The notes beneath the pieces are model-generated. The model was not told the origin of the DNA, did not search any database, and saw only the letters and a program-made list of their open reading frames with translations. A program made the position numbers and the translations under genes. From Micromonospora mirobrigensis (GTDB taxonomy: Bacteria > Actinomycetota > Actinomycetes > Mycobacteriales > Micromonosporaceae), in NCBI RefSeq assembly GCF_900091555.1, contig NZ_FMCX01000010.1, forward strand, positions 92,855 to 156,854: DNA of 64,000 nucleotides, written 5' to 3'. This document shows positions 26,744 through 34,462 of this stretch, piece after piece (positions within the stretch are counted from its first letter, which is position 1; the number at the start of each line of letters is the position of its first letter).

Positions 26744-27980
26744 TCCGGCTCAACTGCGCGGTGGCCAGCGCCCGGGCCTCCTGGTAGTCCTGCGAGAAGT
26801 AGCCGTCCGGCCAGCCGGCGCCGAGGTTGCCCAGCTCGTCGATCGCCACCCGCTGCGCGGTCGATACCCCGTCCTGCTGGTCCACCACGTACACCGCCAC
26901 GGCGCCGGGCTCGCAGGTCCCCTCGGCGATGCGGCGTCGCAACCGCAGCAACAGCGTCTCGCTGTGACTCTCGATGAGGAAGTGGGTGCCGGTCGCGCGG
27001 ACGGTGTCCAGGTAGAGGTCCGCCAGCGCGGCGTGGGCGGCGGGATGCAGATGCATCTCCGGCTCCTCGATGATCTGCAATGGCTTGAGGTCGTCCCCAC
27101 GTAGCTCGTCGAGGACGCACTGCACCAGAATCGGCAGCACCTGCGCCAGCCCCGTGCCGGCGTCGGCCAGGTTGACCCGGACCGAGCTGCCTCGACGGGT
27201 GAGCACCGTCGACCACAAGGGACCGGCCTGGATCTCCTCGATCCGCCAGTCGGGCACGATGCCGCTGAGCAGCTCGTTGACCCGCTGGATCAGCTCACCG
27301 CTCCGTCGGGCCTCGTCGTCGGCGAGGATGCCGTACACCCCCTGGCCCTGCTCTCCTACCTCGCGCGGGGTGCCGAACGGCAGGCGGTGCTGCCGCTCGG
27401 GACGATCGCGGTACGCGCTGAGGAAGCGGATCGGCCCCAGCGACGGTCGCCAGAGGTATCTGCCAGGCGTGGCGCGCCGAGCATCGAAGAAAGCGGGCAG
27501 CAGGCCCCGGAAGACGACCGGCTCGGTGCTCTGTTCCGCCCCCCGGCGAATGTCGTAGATCGGTCCCGCCTCGGTGACCTCGATGGTCGGCTGCAACCGG
27601 TACTCGACGGACTCCCCCTCCGAGGCGAGGCGAAGGTGGGAGACGTAGGCGGCCCGGTCCTCGTCGACGTATCGGATGCCCGCCTCCATAGCGAAGGCGT
27701 CTCGACCATCGACCTCGACTCCCAGCGTGAAGCGACCGTGAGTGCTCTGCTCGAAGATCAGGTCTGGAAAGCCGTCCACCGGCAGCGGATGCAACCGGTC
27801 CAGTTCGAGCGGTGCGGTGCTGCTGGTGCCGAAGCCGGTCGCGATGACCAGCGGGGCGCGGGTGAGCACGCTCTTGCCGGAGTTGTTCTTGCCGAGCACT
27901 ACCGTCACCGGCGCCAGCTCAATCTCTTGGCGGTCCCGGAAGCAGCGGTAGTTCTCAAGCACGATCTTGCGCAGGGGCAT
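26727..27980 (-). CDS. AAA/ABC-type ATPase, DUF3696-like
   Basis: The 417-residue ATPase starts KIVLENYRCFRDRQEIELAP, typical of SMC/RecF/OLD-like AAA_15 proteins. Walker A is GKNNSGKS (residues 30-37), Walker B QIIEEPEMHLHP (about residue 305) and the D-loop/His LIESHSETLLLRL. The end has GAGWPDGYFSQ, similar to the W-P-x-G-F/Y-F tail of DUF3696 (COG4938) proteins. Such ATPases often pair with a nuclease in defence loci. It is 63 bases downstream of pglW, separated by a hairpin, and is the first gene of the three-gene cassette. Confidence 0.85.
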   Translation of the reverse strand: MPLRKIVLENYRCFRDRQEIELAPVTVVLGKNNSGKSVLTRAPLVIATGFGTSSTAPLELDRLHPLPVDGFPDLIFEQSTHGRFTLGVEVDGRDAFAMEAGIRYVDEDRAAYVSHLRLASEGESVEYRLQPTIEVTEAGPIYDIRRGAEQSTEPVVFRGLLPAFFDARRATPGRYLWRPSLGPIRFLSAYRDRPERQHRLPFGTPREVGEQGQGVYGILADDEARRSGELIQRVNELLSGIVPDWRIEEIQAGPLWSTVLTRRGSSVRVNLADAGTGLAQVLPILVQCVLDELRGDDLKPLQIIEEPEMHLHPAAHAALADLYLDTVRATGTHFLIESHSETLLLRLRRRIAEGTCEPGAVAVYVVDQQDGVSTAQRVAIDELGNLGAGWPDGYFSQDYQEARALATAQLSRSGYAS

Positions 27981-27996
27981 TCACACGTTTCTACCA

Positions 27997-28031
27997 GGAC
28001 ACCCGGGCAGGAATCACCCCCGGAGGTGTCC
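27997..28031 (-). terminator. Hairpin between pglW and the ATPase gene
   Basis: Arms GGACACC (27997-28003) and GGTGTCC (28025-28031) pair perfectly, with further CCCGGG/CCCCGG pairing inside. It sits 13 bases after the pglW stop and may end or attenuate pglW transcription before the cassette. Confidence 0.45.
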
Positions 28032-28043
28032 GCAAAACGACAG

Positions 28044-31000
28044 TCAGCGCGTGGTCGCTCCACTGAGGTCGCCGGTGATCCAGTCACCGGCGAGCCACAA
28101 CGACTGACTCGCCGGCGAGGTGAGCGGCAATTGAACTCCGTCCAGCACCGCCGGGTCCGGCCGGCGCGCCGGCACCAGCAGCAGCCGCGCCGCCGGCCGG
28201 GGCCGGGTCGGGTCGGCCAGCTCCTGGAGCAACCCGAGCTGCCCGTACCGAGCCAGCGGCGCCGCCTCGGTGAGCAGCACCGGCCCGTCGACGGCGGCGA
28301 CGGCTTCGCCGACCGCCGGCACCACCTGGTGCCGGACCAGGTCCACCAGGCTGCGGAAGTCGGCGTCCTGCGGGTTGCCGTTGTCGGCGGCGACGATCGC
28401 CTCCCACGGGAAGCCGAGCGCGCGCAGCCGGTCGAGCAGGATCGCCGTGACGTCCACCTCGGTCAGCGGCAGCCGGGCCAGCAGCGCCCGCCGGGCCGGG
28501 CCGACCCGGCGCCACGGCGCCAGCACCGCGAGGAAGGCCCGCCGCTCGATCGCCGCGGCGAGCCGGTCGCCCACCTCGTCGGCGGCGGTGAGCCCCAGCA
28601 GCGGCGTGTGGGTGGTGGCCATCCGGGTGCCGGTCACCGCCGTGTTGATCGTCGGAGGCGCGTACACCTGCTCGTGGGAGTGCCAGGTCAGCGGCACCTC
28701 CGCCGCGGCCAGCAGGTCGGTCAGCGCCGGCCGGTCCGGCACCCGCTCCGCCCGGGGGAAGCGGCTGTGCACCCGGTCGCGGATCTGCCGGGGGCCGAGC
28801 CGCTGACCGATCAGGGTGCCCACCGACAGTCGCAGCGCACGCTCCGCCGGCATGCCCACCGGATAGAGCTGGCCCTGGGCGTTGACGTCGACCCGGTCGT
28901 TGCTGCCGATTGCGGCGAGCTGCAACAGGCGCAGGTCGGCCACGGCCGGCAGCCCGGCCGGCACCGCCACTCGGCGCAGCTCGTCCACCGCCCGTTGCCG
29001 AGTCGGCAGCGGGTCCGCGTCCGCCAGCTCGGCCGCCCGGCCGCCCAGCTCCACCACGTACGCGAGGAAGTCGGCGGCCGTGACGTCGGACGCGGGGTCG
29101 TCCGGCTCCCGGCCGACCAGGACGACGCCGGAGCTGCGGAAGCGGTACGTGTCGACCCGGGCGTCGCCGCCGGTGCTCAGCTCGGCCTCGACGGCGGCGC
29201 GGACCAGGCCCATCGCCTGCGGCAGCCGCTTCGGCTCCGACGTGTAGGAGCCACGGGCGGCGATCAGCGCCTGCGCCAACTCCTCGGCGGACATCACCGC
29301 GCCACGGGCGTCGAGCAGCGCCACGATCTCGTTGCGCACCGCCTCCAGCGCCGGATCGGCCAGCCACACCTTGGCCTGGCCGGCGAGCAGCTTGGAGATC
29401 TGCGGCTGGCTGCGCTCGGTGACCCGGGCCGCCTCGCTCTGCGCCGGCCAACGCAGGAAGACGCCGCCGTCGGTGGGCGCCTGCCCGAGCAGCACCGCCA
29501 GCACCCGGTGGTTGCGGGACGACTTCGCCGGCAGCAGGCTCACGCAGAGCGCCTCCACGCCCTGCGCGACCGGCCGGTCGTCGGCCACGGCCGGTTCGTC
29601 GCCGCCGGGCAGCACCGCCCGCAGCGCCCGCCCCTGGGCCAGGATCTCCTTACGCGTGGCGTCCGGCACGCCCTTCGCGCGGGTCAGCGCCGACGGCTCG
29701 GCGTCGAGCAGCTCACCGACGGTGTGCATGCCGAGCCGCTCCAGCGCCGAGCGGGCCCGGGCGGTCAGTTCCGTGGCCGCCAACGGGGACTCGCGGGTCA
29801 GCCCGACCACCGCCGGCAGCGGGCCGACCGGCGTCACCGCCGGCTGCGGGACCTGCTGGAAGATGGCCCGCCAGGCGTCGGTCATCTCGTCGACCGTGTC
29901 GAAGCGGGCCGCCGCCTCGCGGGCCAGTGCCCGGCGGAAGAACTCCACCAGCCGGTCGGCGACCGCCGGGTCGAACGCGGCCGGGTCCAGGGTCACCTCG
30001 TCGCTCACCACGGCCGGGTTCGCGTTGTCGCCCCACCGGGGCAGCGTGCCGGTGGCCATCTCGTAGAGCACCACGGCCGCCGCAAAGCGCTCGGCCGCCG
30101 CGTCGTACCGCAGCCGGCGTGGCGGACCGAGGAACGGGTCGAGGTAGCCGACGGTGCCCGCGCCCAGCTGGCCGGCGGGCGTCGACGACAGCGAGAAGTC
30201 GAAGACGCACAGGTGTGGCTGCTTGTCCTTGGGCCGCGGGCGGGCGGCCAGGTTCGCCGGCTTCAGGTCGCGGTGCCAGACGGCCTGCCCGTCGAGGTAG
30301 TTGACGATGTCCAGCAGGTCCCGCCCGTACCGCTCCAGCAGGTCCAGGGCGAGCCGGCCACCGCGCAGCTCCTCGGCGAGGGTCTGCTGCCCGGCACTCT
30401 CCATCAGCAGGGCGGTCCGGCCGCCGACCCGTACCGGGCCCTCGACCAGCGCGGCGACCTGATGGTGGTTCAGCTTCCCGAGGGTCTGCGCCTCCGCGGT
30501 CAGCCGTTCCTCGTGCTGCTCGTCGCGGGCCACCTTCAGGACCAGGTCACGGGACTCCCCCGCCCGCCTGACCAGCAGCGCTACGGCGGTGGCTCCCGAA
30601 CCGAGCCGGTCCTTCACCTCCAACCCGCCGTCGAGGAGGTCTCCCCGGTGGGCGGAGAGCGGGTCGGTCACCGGCTCGGGCTCCGGCGCGGTCAGCTCGT
30701 CCCAGACCTTCTCCAGGTCGCTGCGGAACCGCGACACGCTGGGCAGCCGCTGCCCCGGGTCGCCGCGAGTCGCGTCGTAGACCAGCTGGACCAGCTCGGA
30801 CGGCATCCCGTCGACCACGGCGTCCAGGTGCAGCCCGCCGTCGCGCACCGCGCTGGCCAGGTCCTCGGCGGTGGCGGCGGGCGCGGCCCCCGCGAAGATC
30901 CGGTAGGCCAGCGCACCGAGCGAGAACACATCGAGCCGATGGCCCGGCATCCCGGCCGCCCGGTCCGCCTCCGGCGCTTGATAACGGCGGACCTCGTCGT

Positions 31001-32174
31001 CGAAGAACAACTCCAGGCTGGCCGGATCGCTCGACGGCCCGAGCCGGGTGAGTTGCGTCGTGCCCGCGAGCCGGCCACCGGTCTGCCAGTCGGTCACCAC
31101 CAGCGTCGGGCGTGGGCCGTCGGCGTCACCGACGTAGACCGCGCGGGGCGAGAGCGCCCGGTGGGCCAGCCGTCGGGAGTGGGCGTAGTCAATGATCTCG
31201 GCGAGATCCTGCACCAGCTGCAAGCGCTGGGCGAGGGTGAGGGCGTCTCCCCGGCGCAGCAGCCACTGGTCGAGGCGTACCCAGTCCTGCTGGTGGTCGA
31301 AGACGACCGCGGGGCCCCACGCGTGCTCGACCAGGTCGTGCGCTCGCGCCACGCCCGGGTGGTGGATGCCCTGGAGGAGCCGGAACTCCCGCTCCGCCGC
31401 CTTGCGGATCGTCGGCACCTCGTGCTCGGCGGCCCGACTGGTCAGATAGAACCGGACCCGGCGCACCAGCGACGTGTCGAGCGTGTGCCCGGCCAAGAAG
31501 TCCTGCCAGCCCAGTCCCTCGGCGAACGGCTTCGGGTGCAGCAGCAGCTGGCCGACCTTGCGGTCCGCCACCGACGGCCGGATCTTGGCACCGCGGACCA
31601 GCTCGACGATCTGCCGGGCCCTCGCCTCGTCGACAAGGTGGCCCGGGTTGCGTGGCAGGGCCAGCAGGAACGTCTTCAGGCTCGCCAGGTTGGCCTCGGG
31701 ATGCCCGTCCAACCCATAGACGTGCTGGCTGCCGATCGCGTCGAGGTCCGCCCGCATCGCTCTGGCGTGCAGGAACACCCCAGCCCCGATGTACGGCGTG
31801 TCGTGCTGCCGTCCCTGCTGCTTGGCGTAGTGGCGGATCAGGCTGGCCAGCCGCTTCGCCTTACGGTTGGCCAAGATGTACGGGTTGTCCTCCGGGATGA
31901 GGCGGGAGTTGGGTGCACGGCGCACCCACTGCGTCCCGTCGCCCCGGATCTCGCCCTGCCAATGCTTCAACTCGAGCACGTAGAGACCACTGGGGGTGAG
32001 CACCAGAGCGTCGACCTCGTTGATCGAGCCGTCGGCGCCGACGAACTCGACGTTGGCCCAGACGTGGTAGGGCTCTGCATCCGGCAGGTAACTGGCCAGC
32101 TCACGCAGGCCATCCTGTTCCCAGGCGTAGGAGCTCGCGTTGATCTGCTCCCAGCGCGGGGAATCGTCCCGCAT
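28044..32174 (-). CDS. pglW: BREX type 2 serine/threonine kinase PglW
   Basis: The 1376-residue protein begins with a NERD nuclease-related domain (about residues 10-150: EVDALVLTPSGLYVLELKHW). A first kinase-like domain at about 215-480 has HRALSPRAVYV where the catalytic HRD is expected and is probably a pseudokinase. A second at about 505-740 has a Gly-rich loop LGSGATAVALLV, HVAL-type Lys in LVLKVARD and catalytic HRDLKPANL (about residue 632), with DFS in place of DFG. The C-terminal 600 residues include a helix-hairpin-helix-like stretch (LERLGMHTVGELLD). PglW is required for type 2 BREX; its phosphorylation target is unsettled. It diverges from the QatB-like gene. Confidence 0.93.
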   Translation of the reverse strand: MRDDSPRWEQINASSYAWEQDGLRELASYLPDAEPYHVWANVEFVGADGSINEVDALVLTPSGLYVLELKHWQGEIRGDGTQWVRRAPNSRLIPEDNPYILANRKAKRLASLIRHYAKQQGRQHDTPYIGAGVFLHARAMRADLDAIGSQHVYGLDGHPEANLASLKTFLLALPRNPGHLVDEARARQIVELVRGAKIRPSVADRKVGQLLLHPKPFAEGLGWQDFLAGHTLDTSLVRRVRFYLTSRAAEHEVPTIRKAAEREFRLLQGIHHPGVARAHDLVEHAWGPAVVFDHQQDWVRLDQWLLRRGDALTLAQRLQLVQDLAEIIDYAHSRRLAHRALSPRAVYVGDADGPRPTLVVTDWQTGGRLAGTTQLTRLGPSSDPASLELFFDDEVRRYQAPEADRAAGMPGHRLDVFSLGALAYRIFAGAAPAATAEDLASAVRDGGLHLDAVVDGMPSELVQLVYDATRGDPGQRLPSVSRFRSDLEKVWDELTAPEPEPVTDPLSAHRGDLLDGGLEVKDRLGSGATAVALLVRRAGESRDLVLKVARDEQHEERLTAEAQTLGKLNHHQVAALVEGPVRVGGRTALLMESAGQQTLAEELRGGRLALDLLERYGRDLLDIVNYLDGQAVWHRDLKPANLAARPRPKDKQPHLCVFDFSLSSTPAGQLGAGTVGYLDPFLGPPRRLRYDAAAERFAAAVVLYEMATGTLPRWGDNANPAVVSDEVTLDPAAFDPAVADRLVEFFRRALAREAAARFDTVDEMTDAWRAIFQQVPQPAVTPVGPLPAVVGLTRESPLAATELTARARSALERLGMHTVGELLDAEPSALTRAKGVPDATRKEILAQGRALRAVLPGGDEPAVADDRPVAQGVEALCVSLLPAKSSRNHRVLAVLLGQAPTDGGVFLRWPAQSEAARVTERSQPQISKLLAGQAKVWLADPALEAVRNEIVALLDARGAVMSAEELAQALIAARGSYTSEPKRLPQAMGLVRAAVEAELSTGGDARVDTYRFRSSGVVLVGREPDDPASDVTAADFLAYVVELGGRAAELADADPLPTRQRAVDELRRVAVPAGLPAVADLRLLQLAAIGSNDRVDVNAQGQLYPVGMPAERALRLSVGTLIGQRLGPRQIRDRVHSRFPRAERVPDRPALTDLLAAAEVPLTWHSHEQVYAPPTINTAVTGTRMATTHTPLLGLTAADEVGDRLAAAIERRAFLAVLAPWRRVGPARRALLARLPLTEVDVTAILLDRLRALGFPWEAIVAADNGNPQDADFRSLVDLVRHQVVPAVGEAVAAVDGPVLLTEAAPLARYGQLGLLQELADPTRPRPAARLLLVPARRPDPAVLDGVQLPLTSPASQSLWLAGDWITGDLSGATTR

Positions 32175-32281
32175 GCGCCGCCCCCTTCACCCCGGCCGTC
32201 GCCGTCCCGACCTCAGCCTTCGCACCCTACCGGGCGGACGTCCGCGCAATGGAGCACCACTGCTGCCGCACCAGGCTGAAT

Positions 32282-32342
32282 ACTTTCCGCACTTGTGTCG
32301 CCACTTTCCGCATCAATAGACTCCAATCAAGGCACTTTCCCG
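32282..32342. promoter_or_regulatory. Three ACTTTCC direct repeats in the pglW/qatB divergent region
   Basis: ACTTTCCGC occurs at 32282-32290 and 32303-32311, and ACTTTCCCGC starts at 32334. Spacings are 21 and 31 bases, close to two and three helical turns, so all three face one side of DNA. The surrounding 100 bases are A/T-richer than the rest of the island. This is a good candidate activator or repressor array controlling the divergent genes. Confidence 0.5.
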
Positions 32343-32360
32343 CCCCTCCGGGAGGTCACC

Positions 32361-33134
32361 TTGGGCACCTCGACGCGTCTACTCGGCCCCAAGAACGCCG
32401 GGTGGACGAGCGCCAAGCGCCAATTGAGTGAGTGGGTGCCCGACCATGACGGCACGCCGGGCTCACTCGGCGAGGACGACCAGCGTGCCGCCGAGGAAGT
32501 GGCGACACAGTTTCGCCGCGCACTACGTGACGCACTGCGTGACGACCCCACGCGGTTCGGACTCCGCGACACGGCCCTCGACGTCGGGCAGCGGCTCGTC
32601 ACCGTTCTGGACGACCTTCGGCAGCCCGACCCAGCGATCCTTCGTGACCTCCCGCAACAGGACACGCCGGCCGCCACCGACGAGTTCGTCCGACGATTCG
32701 TCACCGAGGTCGGCGGGGACGGCCGCCTCATCGTTGACGCCATCGCTCGACGGGCGGCACGCGGCGCCGCCGAACGTCTCGTCGCGCCGGCCGGCCCGTT
32801 GGCCGATCCGGCTCGTCCGCAACGAATCACCGGTGAACTGTTCTGCGCGATCTACCGGCTGTTCTTCGGCGAACTGATCGGCGAGTTCGTGCATGTCCTG
32901 ATCGCGGAGAACATCAAGCTCGCGGTGCCGGCGCTGGTGGTGCTCGACCCGACGGACACGGTGGCCGGCTTCGTCGCGGGCCAGGTCGTCAGGCTGCTTC
33001 CCGACCCATGTGATGCGGCCACGGCACGTGAACCGGAAAGACCACGGCTGGCCGAGGTCGCCCGGGAACTGCTCACCGACACCGTCACCGAGGCGCTCGG
33101 CCTCGGTGAGACCGGGCTGGACCTGGCGGCATGA
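32361..33134 (+). CDS. QatB-like protein of a two-gene QueC-associated module
   Basis: The preferred start is TTG at 32361, six bases after GGGAGG, a strong ribosome-binding site; it gives MGTSTRLLGPKNAGW, like the Met-Gly-Thr-Ser beginnings of QatB proteins. An in-frame GTG at 32295 has no such site. The 257-residue product is helical (FRRALRDALRDDPTRFGLRD, then VGQRLVTVLDDLRQP), with no catalytic motif. In QatABCD defence loci QatB is the partner of the QueC-like QatC; as I recall, QueC-like enzymes of this class (Cap9, QatC) have been reported to join a deazaguanine base to the N-terminal Gly of the partner, which the exposed Gly here would suit. It overlaps the next gene by four bases. 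No QatA or QatD gene is adjacent. Confidence 0.72.
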   Translation: MGTSTRLLGPKNAGWTSAKRQLSEWVPDHDGTPGSLGEDDQRAAEEVATQFRRALRDALRDDPTRFGLRDTALDVGQRLVTVLDDLRQPDPAILRDLPQQDTPAATDEFVRRFVTEVGGDGRLIVDAIARRAARGAAERLVAPAGPLADPARPQRITGELFCAIYRLFFGELIGEFVHVLIAENIKLAVPALVVLDPTDTVAGFVAGQVVRLLPDPCDAATAREPERPRLAEVARELLTDTVTEALGLGETGLDLAA

Positions 33135-34462
33135 CAGCGGCCGGGCACGCCTACCACTACACCACTTACGGCCGACCGTCCTTCGAGCGCCACCGGAGGT
33201 CTATCGACCGGAAGCTGCTGGCGCAGGCAGATGTGCAGCTCCAACGGCTGGCCGAGGTGCCCCAAGATCGGCCGATCTGGGCACAGGACCTCTTGCAGGT
33301 CGCCCGTGCGGTATTCCTGGCTGACAAGCTGTCGCTGCGCAGTGGCAGCGCCGACAGGTGGACACGGCGGATCGATCTCTCCGTGCAGGTGGCGGAGTTC
33401 GACAGATGGACGGACCGAGCGCTTCGTCTGCTGACGGAGCTGACAGAAGCCCTTACCTCGGATAAGTGGCACATCCGGGTACACCCCGGCGCCACCGCCT
33501 GGCCCCACCAGAACCGAATCCACAGCCCACAGGCAGCCGAAGAAGTGGCCCTCTTCTCCGGCGGTCTCGACTCGTCCGCTTACGCCGCTGAGCGGGCGAG
33601 GGCTTCAGGTGGCGAACTTCTGCTGGTTTCCTACTACGAGCCGCAGTGGGCGAGCCAGCAGGAGGCCGTTCTCGCCGCGATCCATGAGCTGTCCAGCCGG
33701 GCCGTCCGCCAGTCCAGGTCGCCCCAGCAGATCAAGGCTCGGCAGGAACTTGAACCCTCGGCACGCAGCCGAGGGCTGCTCTACACGGCGACGGCCGTCT
33801 ACCTCGCGGCCGCGCACGGCGTGGCACAGGTCGCCGTGCCGGAAAACGGGCAACTGGCGCTGAACCCGGCGCTGACGCCAGCCCGTGTCGCCGCCTGTTC
33901 CACCCGATCCGTGCATCCGTACACCTTGAGCCTGCTCAACGCGCTGATCCACGAGGTCGGTGGGTCGGTCACCGTGGTCAACCCGTACCTGCACCTGACC
34001 AAGGGCGAAGTCTGCGAGCGAGCGCTGGCGGCGGGACTGACACCTACGACGTTGACCCACGCCACCATGAGTTGCGGTCGCCCACCGCGGAACCAGCCCG
34101 AGCTGCAATGCGGGCACTGCTATCCGTGCCTGGTCCGCCGATCCGGTCTCCTCGCCGCCTTGGGCAGCGACGGGACGCCGTACGCGAAGAATGTCTGGGC
34201 GGTGGCAGACCGTTCGGATGCGGCGGCGGACCGACGGGCTCTGCATCGCTGGTTGACCCATCCTTTCGGTGTCCGTGACCTGTTCACGGACATGCCGTTG
34301 CCGGAGGGGACGAACCTGGGTCCACTCGTCGGTGTCGTTCAGCGCGGACGCGAGGAGATGGCGAGGATGTTCGCTGACGCCGGGGTTACCACTGCCCCAG
34401 CCGCAGCAGTGGCTTTCTGGCCTGGCATGGGTGCGGGCTGCCGGGGTATGCCGGAGCCATGA
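33131..34462 (+). CDS. QatC-like protein (QueC-family ATP-pyrophosphatase)
   Basis: The 443-residue protein has the PP-loop VALFSGGLDSSAYAAER (about residue 138), typical of QueC 7-cyano-7-deazaguanine synthases. Further on lies a zinc-binding set MSCGRPP, then LQCGHCYPCLVRR (four Cys, as in QueC). It is about twice the length of housekeeping QueC, with an extra 130-residue N-terminal part, as in QatC defence proteins. It begins at ATG overlapping the QatB-like gene (ATGA). Because no other queuosine or deazapurine genes are near, a role in pairing with and modifying the QatB-like protein is more likely than tRNA modification. Its stop also overlaps the M50 protease start by four bases. Confidence 0.8.
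   Translation: MTAAGHAYHYTTYGRPSFERHRRSIDRKLLAQADVQLQRLAEVPQDRPIWAQDLLQVARAVFLADKLSLRSGSADRWTRRIDLSVQVAEFDRWTDRALRLLTELTEALTSDKWHIRVHPGATAWPHQNRIHSPQAAEEVALFSGGLDSSAYAAERARASGGELLLVSYYEPQWASQQEAVLAAIHELSSRAVRQSRSPQQIKARQELEPSARSRGLLYTATAVYLAAAHGVAQVAVPENGQLALNPALTPARVAACSTRSVHPYTLSLLNALIHEVGGSVTVVNPYLHLTKGEVCERALAAGLTPTTLTHATMSCGRPPRNQPELQCGHCYPCLVRRSGLLAALGSDGTPYAKNVWAVADRSDAAADRRALHRWLTHPFGVRDLFTDMPLPEGTNLGPLVGVVQRGREEMARMFADAGVTTAPAAAVAFWPGMGAGCRGMPEP

Noticed and set aside
27387..32279. Very long plus-strand open frame opposite pglW, and a similar one opposite pglY (12650-15658)
   Set aside because: High GC keeps antisense frames open. Their translations are Arg/Gly/Gln-rich with no motifs, while the minus-strand proteins have clear domains.
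32282..32342. Possible CRISPR-like repeats
   Set aside because: The unit is only 7-10 bases, spacings are unequal and no cas genes are near. It fits a regulator array better.
32295..32360. Longer start (GTG 32295) for the QatB-like protein
   Set aside because: No ribosome-binding site, the extension covers the ACTTTCC array, and the TTG at 32361 has GGGAGG at six bases and gives the Met-Gly-Thr-Ser beginning.
33131..34462. Housekeeping queC in a queuosine or deazapurine pathway
   Set aside because: The protein is about twice the usual length and no queD, queE, folE, dpd or tgt-like genes are nearby; its coupling to the QatB-like gene favours a defence role.
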